A DNA stretch of 64,000 nucleotides from Variovorax gossypii. Its GTDB lineage: Bacteria; Pseudomonadota; Gammaproteobacteria; Burkholderiales; Burkholderiaceae_C. The stretch lies in the NCBI RefSeq assembly GCF_003965815.1, contig NZ_RXOE01000002.1, positions 310,001 through 374,000 on the forward strand. Direction: 5' to 3'. This document shows positions 28,337 to 36,227 of this stretch, piece after piece. The notes beneath the pieces were generated by a model. It ran no database searches and had not been told where the DNA came from. It was given only the letters and a program-made list of their open reading frames with translations. The translations under genes and the position numbers were made by a program. Position 1 is the stretch's first letter. The number at the start of each line of letters is the position of its first letter.

Positions 28337-29304
28337 GCCTCCAGGACCCCAAGCTCTTCGGCAAGGTCGCCGTGCTGTTCGGCGGCAGCTCCGCCGAACG
28401 CGAAATTTCCCTGATGTCGGGCACCGGCGTGCTCGACGCGCTGCGTTCGCGCGGCGTGGACGCGCATGCCTTCGATCCGTCGCAGCGCGAGCTGTCGGAG
28501 CTCAAGCGCGAAGGCTTCGCGCGCTGCTTCGTCGCGCTGCACGGCCGCCACGGCGAGGACGGCACCGTGCAGGGCGCGCTCGAGCTGCTCGGCATTCCCT
28601 ACACCGGCTCGGGCGTGATGGCCTCGAGCGTGGCGATGGACAAGGTCATGACCAAGCGCATCTGGCAGGCCGACGGCCTGCCCACGCCCAAGTACGTGCG
28701 CCTGGCCTTCGACCAGCAAAGCCGCGAGCAGATCATGGCCGTGCCCGACGTGCTCGGCCTGCCGGTGATCGTGAAGCCGCCGCGCGAGGGCTCGTCCATC
28801 GGCGTGACCAAGGTGCAGGGCTACTCGCAGATGCAGGACGCGGTCGCGCTGTCGGCGAAGTACGACGCCGACGTGTTGTGCGAGGAATTCATCGAGGGCG
28901 AGGAAGTGACCTGCGCCGTGCTCGGCCACGGGCTCGATGCGCGCGCGCTGCCGGTGGTGCGCATCGCCGCGCCCGAGGGTGCCTACGACTACCAGAACAA
29001 GTACTTCACCGACGACGTGAAGTACCAGTGCCCGAGCGGCCTGCCCGAGGCCGAGGAACGCGAGATCCAGCGCATCACGCTGGCCGCCTACCGCACGCTC
29101 GGCTGCCGCGGCTGGGGCCGCGCCGACGTGATGATCCGCGCCAGCGACCGCAAGCCCTTCCTGCTGGAGATGAACACCTCGCCCGGCATGACCAGCCATT
29201 CGCTGGTGCCGATGTCCGCCCGCGCCGCGGGCATCGCGTACGAGGAGCTGTGCCTGCGGGTGCTGGCTTCCGCCACGCTGGACGCAACGGGAGGCTCGCT
29301 ATAG
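28333..29304 (+). CDS. ddl: D-alanine--D-alanine ligase
   Basis: A 323-residue ATP-grasp enzyme joining two D-Ala for the MurF step. It corresponds to DdlB by position between murC and ftsQ. Motifs: [17 protein letters not shown] at the N-terminus, [48 protein letters not shown] and the C-terminal [13 protein letters not shown] with the Mg-binding Glu/Asn. Length is slightly above the usual 306. Translationally coupled to murC. Confidence 0.97.
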   Translation: MSLQDPKLFGKVAVLFGGSSAEREISLMSGTGVLDALRSRGVDAHAFDPSQRELSELKREGFARCFVALHGRHGEDGTVQGALELLGIPYTGSGVMASSVAMDKVMTKRIWQADGLPTPKYVRLAFDQQSREQIMAVPDVLGLPVIVKPPREGSSIGVTKVQGYSQMQDAVALSAKYDADVLCEEFIEGEEVTCAVLGHGLDARALPVVRIAAPEGAYDYQNKYFTDDVKYQCPSGLPEAEEREIQRITLAAYRTLGCRGWGRADVMIRASDRKPFLLEMNTSPGMTSHSLVPMSARAAGIAYEELCLRVLASATLDATGGSL

Positions 29305-29306
29305 CC

Positions 29307-30095
29307 ATGGCCGACAGCATTCCCGCGCCCTTCGACGTCAAGCTCATGAACATCGTCGCCAACCTTGCGTTCGCGGCGGTGGCGCTCATGCTGCTTGCGG
29401 CGGGCGCGTGGTGGGTGCTGCGCCAGCCTTTCTTCCCGATCGCCGGCATCAAGGTGGACGGCGAGGTCACGCACAACAACGCGGTCACGCTGCGCGCCAA
29501 CGTGGCGCCGCAGCTCAAGGGCAACTTCTTCACCATCGACCTGGCACGCGCTCGCGCGGCCTTCGAGTCGGTGCCGTGGGTGCGCAGCGCGGTGGTGCGG
29601 CGCGAGTTCCCGAACAAGCTGCGCGTGACGCTGACCGAGCAGGTGCCGGTGGCCAACTGGGGCGACGAGGCGAGCTCGAAGCTCATCAACGGCTTCGGCG
29701 ACGTGTTCGAGGCCAACGTGGCCGAGGTGGACGACAACCTGCCGCGCCTGGACGGCCCGATCGAGCAGGCCGGCCAGGTGCTGGGCATGTACCGCGTGCT
29801 GCAGCCGCAGTTCCAGCCCTACGACCTGAGCATCGACGAGCTCACGCTGTCGAGCCGCGGCAGCTGGAAGGTGGTGCTCGACAGCGGCGCCGAGATCGAG
29901 CTCGGCCGGGGCCAGGGCGAGGAGGTGACTGCCAGGTTGCAGCGCTTCCTTAAGACCGTGACCCAGGTCGCGGGCCAGTACCGCCGCACCATGGCCGACG
30001 TCGAGGGCGCCGACCTGCGCCACAACGACGCGTATGCATTGCGGCTGCGCGGCGTCACCACGGTCTCGCCCGAGGCCCCAAGAAAAATCAAGTAG
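29307..30095 (+). CDS. ftsQ: Cell division protein FtsQ
   Basis: A 262-residue bitopic membrane protein. A short cytoplasmic tail and a transmembrane helix (about 15-38, AFAAVALMLLAAGAWWVL) precede the POTRA domain (FFPIAGIKVDGEVTHNN to FPNKLRVTLTEQVPVANW) and the beta domain (LINGFGDVFEAN, LPRLDGP). FtsQ recruits FtsL/FtsB and regulates FtsWI. ATG 29307 follows the ddl stop by 2 bp. Confidence 0.95.
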   Translation: MADSIPAPFDVKLMNIVANLAFAAVALMLLAAGAWWVLRQPFFPIAGIKVDGEVTHNNAVTLRANVAPQLKGNFFTIDLARARAAFESVPWVRSAVVRREFPNKLRVTLTEQVPVANWGDEASSKLINGFGDVFEANVAEVDDNLPRLDGPIEQAGQVLGMYRVLQPQFQPYDLSIDELTLSSRGSWKVVLDSGAEIELGRGQGEEVTARLQRFLKTVTQVAGQYRRTMADVEGADLRHNDAYALRLRGVTTVSPEAPRKIK

Positions 30096-30123
30096 CGAAT
30101 ACCGAGGAATCGAGGACATTTCA

Positions 30124-31353
30124 ATGCCCAAAGAATATAAAGACCTGGTCGTAGGACTCGACATCGGCACCGCCAAGGTGATGGTGGTCGTGGCCGAGGT
30201 GCTGCCCGGTGGCGAGCTCAAGCTGGCCGGCCTCGGCATCGCGCCGAGCAACGGCCTCAAGCGCGGCGTGGTGGTGAACATCGACGCCACGGTGCAGAGC
30301 ATCCAGCAGGCGCTGAAAGAGGCCGAGTTGATGGCCGACTGCAAGATCAGCCGCGTCTACACCGGCATCACCGGCAGCCACATCCGCGGCATCAACTCGA
30401 GCGGCATGGTGGCGGTGAAGGACAAGGAAGTGACGCCCGCCGACGTGGCCCGCGTGGTGGAGACGGCGCGCGCCATCAACATCTCGAGCGACCAGCGCCT
30501 CTTGCTGGTGGAGCCGCAGGAGTTCGTGATCGACGGCCAGGACGTGAAGGAGCCGATCGGCATGAGCGGCATGCGGCTCGAAGCCAAGGTGCACATCGTG
30601 ACCGGCGCGCAGAGCGCGGCCGAGAACATCATCAAGTGCGTGCGTCGCTGCGGCCTCGAAGTCGACCAGCTCATGCTGAACCCGCTGGCCTCCAGCCAGG
30701 CGGTGCTGACGGAAGACGAGCGCGAGCTGGGCGTGGTGCTGGTGGACATCGGCGCGGGCACGACCGACGTGGCGATCTTCACCAACGGCGCGATCCGCCA
30801 CACGGCGGTGATCCCGATCGCGGGCGACCTCATCACCAGCGACATCGCGATGGCGCTGCGCACGCCGACCAAGGACGCGGAAGACATCAAGGTCGAGAAC
30901 GGTTTCGCCAAGCAGCTGCTGGCCGACCCCGAGACGCAGGTTGAAGTGCCGGGCCTGGGCGACCGCGGCCCGCGCATGCTGAGCAAGCAGGCGCTGGCCG
31001 GCGTGATCGAGCCGCGCATCGAGGAGATCTTCTCGCTGGTGCAGCAGGTGGTGCGCGAGTCGGGCTACGAAGAGGTGCTGTCGTCGGGCGTGGTGCTCAC
31101 GGGCGGCAGCGCCGTGATGCCCGGCATGGTCGAGCTCGGCGAGGACATCTTCCTCAAGCCCGTGCGCCGCGGCATCCCGAAGTATTCGAGCGCGTTGTCG
31201 GACATGGTCGCGCAGCCTCGCGCCGCGACGGTGATGGGCCTGCTCGAGGAAGCACGCTTCGCACGCATGCGTGGCTTCAAGGTCGCGCAGAAGAATGGGT
31301 CGGTAAAGACTGCATTCGGACGTTTCAAGGACTTCATCGTGGGGAATTTCTAG
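30124..31353 (+). CDS. ftsA: Cell division protein FtsA
   Basis: A 409-residue actin-like ATPase that tethers FtsZ to the membrane. The phosphate loops are visible: VVGLDIGTAKVMVVV near residue 9 and VLVDIGAGTTDVAIF. The SHS2-type 1C domain lies at about 85-165. The adenosine motif is GVVLTGGSAVMPGM. The C-terminal amphipathic membrane-targeting helix is present (AFGRFKDFIVGNF). GAGGA at about 30112-30116 is a good ribosome site. Confidence 0.97.
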   Translation: MPKEYKDLVVGLDIGTAKVMVVVAEVLPGGELKLAGLGIAPSNGLKRGVVVNIDATVQSIQQALKEAELMADCKISRVYTGITGSHIRGINSSGMVAVKDKEVTPADVARVVETARAINISSDQRLLLVEPQEFVIDGQDVKEPIGMSGMRLEAKVHIVTGAQSAAENIIKCVRRCGLEVDQLMLNPLASSQAVLTEDERELGVVLVDIGAGTTDVAIFTNGAIRHTAVIPIAGDLITSDIAMALRTPTKDAEDIKVENGFAKQLLADPETQVEVPGLGDRGPRMLSKQALAGVIEPRIEEIFSLVQQVVRESGYEEVLSSGVVLTGGSAVMPGMVELGEDIFLKPVRRGIPKYSSALSDMVAQPRAATVMGLLEEARFARMRGFKVAQKNGSVKTAFGRFKDFIVGNF

Positions 31354-31523
31354 CCATGATCAAGTCTCCACTCTGGCTCGCCCGTGGCAGCCCTCCCATG
31401 CATTTCAACGAGCGATGGCGACGAACAGGTCCACCATCGCGACGGGCTCTTCGTTGATCTCGTCAATACACAAGAAATATTCACAGACACATAACGGCAA
31501 CTGCAAGATTCAAGGAGTTAAAA
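31354..31523 (+). promoter_or_regulatory. ftsA-ftsZ spacer with possible ftsZ promoter
   Basis: A 170-bp gap, unusually long for this cluster and less GC-rich toward its 3' end. TTGATC (31454-31459) and TATTCA (31478-31483) form a weak -35/-10 pair with 18-bp spacing. A 7-bp inverted repeat GCGATGG/CCATCGC spans 31412-31440. A clear AAGGAG ribosome site precedes the ftsZ ATG. Separate ftsZ promoters in this position are known in other proteobacteria. Confidence 0.45.
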
Positions 31524-32738
31524 ATGACCATCGAAATGATCGAAGTCGAAGAGTTCAATCAGGGCACGCAGATCAAGGTGATCGGTGTCGGCGGTGGCGG
31601 CGGCAATGCGGTCGCCCACATGATGGAGCGTGGCGTGCAGGGCGTTCAGTTCGTCTGCGCGAACACCGACGCACAGGCCCTGCAGCGCAGCAACGCGCAC
31701 AAGATCATCCAGCTCGGCACCAGCGGCCTGGGCGCCGGCAGCAAGCCCGAAAGGGGCCGTGAAGCGGCCGAGCTCGCGGTGGACGACATCCGCACCGCCA
31801 TCGACGGCGCACACATGCTGTTCATCACGGCCGGCATGGGCGGCGGCACCGGCACCGGTGCGGCTCCCGTGATCGCGCGCGTCGCGAAGGAAATGGGCAT
31901 CCTGACCGTGGGCGTGGTCACCAAGCCCTTCGACTGGGAAGGCGGCCGCCGCATGACCAACGCCGACGCCGGCCTGGCCGAGCTCGAAGCGAACGTCGAC
32001 TCGCTGATCGTGGTGCTCAACGAGAAGCTGCTCGACGTGCTGGGCGAGGACGTCACGCAGGAAGAAGCCTTCGCGCAGGCCAACGACGTGCTGAAGAACG
32101 CCGTGGGCGGCATCTCGGAAATCATCAACGAGTACGGCGGCGTGAACGTCGACTTCGAAGACGTGCGCACCGTGATGGGTGAACCCGGCAAGGCCATGAT
32201 GGGCACGGCCGCGGCTGCAGGCCCGGACCGCGCGCGCATCGCCGCCGAACAGGCCGTGGCCTGCCCGCTGCTCGAAGGCATCGACCTTTCGGGCGCCAAG
32301 GGCGTGCTGGTGCTGGTGACGGCGTCGAAGAGCTCGCTGAAGCTGAACGAGTCGAAGCTGGCGATGAACACCATCCGCGCCTACGCCTCGCCGGACGCGC
32401 ACGTGATCTACGGCGCCGCCTACGACGACAGTCTGGGCGACGAGATGCGCGTGACCGTGGTGGCCACCGGCCTGTCGCGTGCCGACGCACGCCGCCAGCA
32501 GCCGACGCTGGAAGTGATCCGTACCGGCACCGACAACATCCCCTTCACCGTGCCGACGCTCGGTGGCGTGGGTCATGCCGGCGGCACGGGCGGCAGCCAG
32601 CCCAACTACGACGGCATGGCCGTTCCCAGCGTGTGGCGCACCAACCGCACGATGGCCGCGGCGAAGGTGGACGCGCTGTCTTCGGGCGGCATGGACGACT
32701 TCGAGATCCCGGCCTTCCTGCGCCGTCAAGCCGATTGA
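31524..32738 (+). CDS. ftsZ: Cell division GTPase FtsZ
   Basis: A 404-residue tubulin homologue forming the Z ring. The N-terminal IKVIGVGGGGGNAV, the tubulin signature GMGGGTGTGAAP and the T7 synergy-loop segment NADAGLAELEAN/VDFEDV are intact. The C-terminal peptide DDFEIPAFLRRQAD is the conserved tail that binds FtsA, ZipA and MinC. The linker before it is short and Gly/Ser-rich. It has its own AAGGAG ribosome site. Downstream is a long inverted repeat. Confidence 0.98.
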   Translation: MTIEMIEVEEFNQGTQIKVIGVGGGGGNAVAHMMERGVQGVQFVCANTDAQALQRSNAHKIIQLGTSGLGAGSKPERGREAAELAVDDIRTAIDGAHMLFITAGMGGGTGTGAAPVIARVAKEMGILTVGVVTKPFDWEGGRRMTNADAGLAELEANVDSLIVVLNEKLLDVLGEDVTQEEAFAQANDVLKNAVGGISEIINEYGGVNVDFEDVRTVMGEPGKAMMGTAAAAGPDRARIAAEQAVACPLLEGIDLSGAKGVLVLVTASKSSLKLNESKLAMNTIRAYASPDAHVIYGAAYDDSLGDEMRVTVVATGLSRADARRQQPTLEVIRTGTDNIPFTVPTLGGVGHAGGTGGSQPNYDGMAVPSVWRTNRTMAAAKVDALSSGGMDDFEIPAFLRRQAD

Positions 32739-32794
32739 GAGAACACCCCATCCGATGGCCTCGCTGGAGGCCATCGCGGGGGTGAACTCGGCCA

Positions 32795-32892
32795 GACGCA
32801 GAGGGCACGAGGGAGCGTAAGGGGCACAGGGACGACCCGAAAGGGACGTCCGCTGGCTCTAGGCGCTGCGCTCACCTCGTGCCCTTTGCGTC
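32795..32892 (+). repeat. Long inverted repeat with folded loop between ftsZ and lpxC
   Basis: Arms of 18 nt at 32795-32812 and 32875-32892 are complementary at every position apart from one G-U pair. The 62-nt interior contains a hairpin (32830-32851 region) with a CCC/GGG stem, a GNRA-type GAAA loop, an A-A mismatch and a GGACG/CGTCC stem. A separate 9-bp hairpin (GATGGCCTC/GAGGCCATC) lies upstream at 32755-32776. No T-run follows. It may be a transcription-attenuating or mRNA-processing element, or a small dispersed repeat (MITE-like). Confidence 0.7.
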
Positions 32893-32981
32893 CATTTCAG
32901 GCCAATTCGAAGGAATTGCATAGAACCCATGTCTATCGGTGCCATAGCGAGGGGCATAGGCCGCCACGCCCGTCGCGCGCC

Positions 32982-32987
32982 TAAAAT
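32982..32987 (+). promoter_or_regulatory. -10-like TAAAAT before lpxC
   Basis: TAAAAT lies 7 bp before the lpxC GTG start, with no Shine-Dalgarno in between. It is a candidate -10 for a leaderless lpxC transcript; no convincing -35 was found. Confidence 0.4.
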
Positions 32988-32994
32988 CCCGGCC

Positions 32995-33918
32995 GTGCTG
33001 CAACAACGTACCCTCAAGTCGATCAGCCGCGCCGTGGGCGTGGGGCTCCATAGCGGCCAGCGCGTGGAGCTGACACTGCGGCCGGCCCCGGCCGATACGG
33101 GCATCGTGTTCCGCCGCGTCGACCTGCCCGAGCCGGTCGAGATCCGCATGACCGCCGAGTCGGTCACCGACACGCGCCTGGCCTCCACCGTCTCCACCGG
33201 CGGCGCCAAGGTGCAGACCGTCGAACACATCATGTCCGCCTGCGCGGGCCTGGGCATCGACAACCTCTACATCGACATCACGGCCGACGAAGTGCCGATC
33301 CTCGACGGATCGGCTTCCTCCTTCGTGTTCCTGCTGCAGAGCGCGGGCATCGCGCTGCAGAAAGCGCCGCGCCGCTTCATCCGCGTGACCCGCAAGGTCG
33401 AGGTGCGCGAAGGCGAGGGCGCCAACGAGAAATGGGCGAGCCTGGAGCCGTACCACGGCTACAAGCTGAGCTTCGAGATCGACTTCGACCACCGCGTCGT
33501 CAACTCCACCGGCCAGCGCGTGGAATTCGACCTGGGCACCGACTCGTACAGCCGCGACATCGCACGCGCTCGCACCTTCGGCTTCACCAAGGAAGTCGAG
33601 TACATGCGCAGCAAGGGCCTCGCGCTCGGCGGTGGCCTGGACAACGCCATCGTGATGGACGACACCAAGGTGCTGAACGAGGGCGGCCTGCGCTACGACG
33701 ACGAGTTCGTGAAGCACAAGATCCTCGACGCGATGGGCGACCTCTACATCATCGGCAAGCCGCTGCTGGCCGCCTACACCGCCTTCCGCTCGGGCCATGC
33801 GCTCAACAACAAGCTGCTGCGCGAACTGCTCTCGCACAGCGACGCCTACGAGGTCGTGACCTTCGAGGACGAGAAGCGCGCGCCGCGCGGTTTCGGCGAA
33901 GTCGCGCGGGCCTGGTAG
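32995..33918 (+). CDS. lpxC: UDP-3-O-acyl-GlcNAc deacetylase LpxC
   Basis: A 307-residue zinc amidase catalysing the committed step of lipid A synthesis. It starts [20 protein letters not shown], as in other betaproteobacteria. Zinc ligands are the His of [12 protein letters not shown] and the His and Asp of [10 protein letters not shown]; the catalytic-region His is in SGHALNN. GTG 32995 is chosen over an ATG at 32929, whose extra 22 residues are basic and unlike the family and would overlie a -10-like box. It closes the dcw cluster. Confidence 0.95.
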   Translation: MLQQRTLKSISRAVGVGLHSGQRVELTLRPAPADTGIVFRRVDLPEPVEIRMTAESVTDTRLASTVSTGGAKVQTVEHIMSACAGLGIDNLYIDITADEVPILDGSASSFVFLLQSAGIALQKAPRRFIRVTRKVEVREGEGANEKWASLEPYHGYKLSFEIDFDHRVVNSTGQRVEFDLGTDSYSRDIARARTFGFTKEVEYMRSKGLALGGGLDNAIVMDDTKVLNEGGLRYDDEFVKHKILDAMGDLYIIGKPLLAAYTAFRSGHALNNKLLRELLSHSDAYEVVTFEDEKRAPRGFGEVARAW

Positions 33919-33941
33919 CAGGCCCCCTTCGCCTTCCTCAC

Positions 33942-34118
33942 ATGCTCCTGTTCCGCTGGGCCATCCTGCTGCTTCTGCTGGTGGCCGGCGTGTGCTTTGC
34001 GTTCTACGCGGGCACGGGGCAGGTCAAGTACCGCCGCATCGGCTGGATCGTGCTGAAGTGGACGCTGCTGGCGGCCTTCGGCTTCTTCGCGGTCCTGATC
34101 GCCGAGCGGGTGGCTTGA
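33942..34118 (+). CDS. Small two-helix membrane protein
   Basis: A 58-residue protein with two hydrophobic segments (residues about 5-22 and 38-54) separated by a basic turn (GQVKYRRIGW). It is 23 bp after lpxC on the same strand. I recognise it only as a small hypothetical protein of a kind found after lpxC in related genomes. The function is unknown, and it is too short for firm inference. Confidence 0.6.
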   Translation: MLLFRWAILLLLLVAGVCFAFYAGTGQVKYRRIGWIVLKWTLLAAFGFFAVLIAERVA

Positions 34119-34125
34119 GCTTTCT

Positions 34126-35040
34126 TCAGCCGGCGGTCTCCTGCCGGCAGATGAAGAGGCTCAGGTAGGACGGCGTGCGCTGCGAGACTTCGCGCAGCGT
34201 CACCTCGTCGAAGTCCTTCGGGACGTTCTCCACCACCATCTGCCGCAGCGCCTGGGCGGCCTCCGTCTCGTTGTCCCGCGGGTTGTAGCGAACCTGCACG
34301 CCGCGAATCAGGTAGCCGGGAACGGCGTTGCTCGCCTCGGGAAACTCGCGCAGCCGCCAGGTGACGTCGCCGCGCGCGGCCTTCAGCCTGGCGAGCAGGT
34401 CGCGCGCAGGCGCTTCATTGCGCTTGCGGACCTCCGGGTCGCGCTCGCTCGTGCAGTACAGGATGTCGACCCGGAAGCCGGCGAATTTCCCCGATGAGGA
34501 GCTGGCCGGCGGTTTCGCCACTGCCGCCGCGGCGCTGCGATTGACCTCGATGGCCTTCTGCTCCTGCGCGAACTCCCCGGCCTTGCCCGCTTCGGCGCGC
34601 AGCACCGGATCGGCGAAAGACAGCGCCACGAGCGGAAAGAGCCGGCCCGCCAGGTCTTCCGAAGCCACCGAATTGATGAGCGCGAAGGCCGCCTGCTCGC
34701 GGCGATGCCGGCCCGGCGCCTTCTCGTCCATCTGGAGCACTTCGACCACCTTCTCGTAGACGTACTGGTCGCGCTTGAAGCGCGTCTCCTCGAGCGAGTT
34801 GTCGACCCGCTTGCGCTCGAAGTCGATGCGCTGCGCCTCGTTCGCCTGCGCCGAAGCCGCTGCGCGATGCTGGGCATCCTCGGCGGCCTTCTTCGAATCT
34901 TCGGCCTTGTACTGCCAGTAGAGGCCCAGCGCCGCCGCGAGCACCGCGATCAGCGCCGACGCGCCGCTGGCCCATTTCGTGACCTTCTCCACCCGCGACG
35001 AAGGCGCGGGCGTTCCCCCACCGTGATCCTCTCCTGCCAT
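34126..35040 (-). CDS. Uncharacterised membrane-anchored protein
   Basis: A 304-residue protein of unknown function. It has one transmembrane helix (about 22-44, WASGASALIAVLAAALGLYW), then a charged coiled-coil stretch (about 48-95), a helical segment with QAAFALINSVASEDLAGRLFPLVA (about 117-140), and an Ala/Ser-rich linker. The C-terminal domain (about 185-304) opens with FRVDILYCTSERD and contains a GYLIRGVQVRYNPRDNE segment. That part resembles small effector-associated domains in arrangement, but I do not recognise a named family. GGGAGCG upstream of ATG 35040 is a good ribosome site. Confidence 0.6.
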   Translation of the reverse strand: MAGEDHGGGTPAPSSRVEKVTKWASGASALIAVLAAALGLYWQYKAEDSKKAAEDAQHRAAASAQANEAQRIDFERKRVDNSLEETRFKRDQYVYEKVVEVLQMDEKAPGRHRREQAAFALINSVASEDLAGRLFPLVALSFADPVLRAEAGKAGEFAQEQKAIEVNRSAAAAVAKPPASSSSGKFAGFRVDILYCTSERDPEVRKRNEAPARDLLARLKAARGDVTWRLREFPEASNAVPGYLIRGVQVRYNPRDNETEAAQALRQMVVENVPKDFDEVTLREVSQRTPSYLSLFICRQETAG

Positions 35041-35150
35041 GGTTCGCTCCCGATGTTGTTGATGCTGGCGCGAAGTCTGTCACTGCGCCTGCGCGGCGGC
35101 CTCCCTGCAAATGGGGAGGCTCGGCGCGGAAAGTGTCCGGCGCTTGTGTT

Positions 35151-36110
35151 TCAGTTTTCGGTCAGCGCCTGCAAGGCCTGCACCTGCCGAGCCAGCAGCG
35201 GCCCCTTGCGATGCGCGGGCACCAGCAGCACGACCGTGTCGCCCAGCGCCTTCGGCCGGCCCCAGGGCGCATGCAGCTTGCCCTGAGCAAGCAGGGGCGC
35301 GACGAGGCGCTCGCGGCCCATCAGCACGCCTTCGCCGTCGAGCGCGGCCTGCAGGGCGAGGCTGTAGAGCGAGAAGTCCGGCCCGGCCGCCAGCGCCTCG
35401 GCTTCGGCCGCCGTGGTGCCGGGCCGCACGGCCTGCAGCCAGCGCTGCCAGTCGTCGCGCCAGACGGTGTCGTGCAGTCCGCCGTTGCGCTCCAGCAGTT
35501 CGATCAGGTCCTCGGGCGGGCGCGGGCGGCCGCTGGGCAGGGGCTGCCGCAGGCGCGGGCTGCACACGGGCAGCAGCCGGTCGCGCACGAGCGGGATCGC
35601 CTGCGCGCCCGCGTCGGTCTCGATGCGCTCGCCGGCCCGCGCATAGAAGAGGCCCAGATCGAATGGCTCGCGACGAAAGTTCGGCGGCTGTTCCAGCGCG
35701 GTCACCGACACCTGCACGCCGGGCAGCTCCGCCTTCAGGCGCGAGAGCCGGGGCGACAGCCACAGCTGGGCCACGGCAGGCAGCGCGGCCACCTGCAGCG
35801 TGCTGCGGCGCGCGGCGATCTGGGTTTCGTGGCGCAACGCCTGCACGGCCAGCCCGAGCTGGTCGACGGCCGCGCTGAGGGCAGGCAGGGCGCGCCGCCC
35901 GTGCGCGCTGAGGCGGATGCCCTGGCTGTGCCGCTCGAACAGCGCGCCGCCGGCCCATGTTTCAAGCGCCTTGATCTGCTGCGCGACGGCGGCCGGTGTG
36001 ACGAAGAGTTCCTCGGCCGCGCGCGCGAAGCTGCCGTGGCGGGCCGCGGCCTCGAAGGCGCGCACGGCCGTGTGCGGAGGCAGGCGGGGGCGAGGCGGCG
36101 CGAGCGGCAT
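35151..36110 (-). CDS. LysR-type transcriptional regulator (GcvA-like)
   Basis: A 319-residue LysR regulator. The N-terminal helix-turn-helix is visible: VRAFEAAARHGSFARAAEELFVTPAAVAQQIKALE. The effector domain follows from about residue 95 (LQVAALPAVAQLWLSPRLSRL). The overall pattern is GcvA-like. It is divergent from the SHMT-like gene, so it probably controls that gene, with a candidate T-N11-A operator between them at 36141-36153. The ligand is unknown, perhaps an amino acid given the neighbour. Confidence 0.9.
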   Translation of the reverse strand: MPLAPPRPRLPPHTAVRAFEAAARHGSFARAAEELFVTPAAVAQQIKALETWAGGALFERHSQGIRLSAHGRRALPALSAAVDQLGLAVQALRHETQIAARRSTLQVAALPAVAQLWLSPRLSRLKAELPGVQVSVTALEQPPNFRREPFDLGLFYARAGERIETDAGAQAIPLVRDRLLPVCSPRLRQPLPSGRPRPPEDLIELLERNGGLHDTVWRDDWQRWLQAVRPGTTAAEAEALAAGPDFSLYSLALQAALDGEGVLMGRERLVAPLLAQGKLHAPWGRPKALGDTVVLLVPAHRKGPLLARQVQALQALTEN

Positions 36111-36140
36111 CTGGCAGGTCCTTCAGGCCAAGTTTTTCTA

Positions 36141-36153
36141 TGGCCCGGGGCCA
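36141..36153. promoter_or_regulatory. LysR-type operator candidate (T-N11-A palindrome)
   Basis: TGGCCCGGGGCCA is a perfect 13-bp palindrome of the form T-N11-A, in the 117-bp divergent gap between the LysR gene and the SHMT-like gene. This is the expected geometry for a LysR recognition site. Confidence 0.55.
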
Positions 36154-36227
36154 GATTATCCGGTTTGCCCGGCCGGCGGCGGCGCGCGACGATTCGTGCA
36201 TCCATCACTTCCAGCGAGATCCGCCGC

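Noticed and set aside
35099..35120. GCCTCCC/GGGAGGC hairpin between the unknown gene and lysR as a terminator
   Set aside because: A 7-bp stem is present but neither strand has a following T-run, so I do not call it a terminator.
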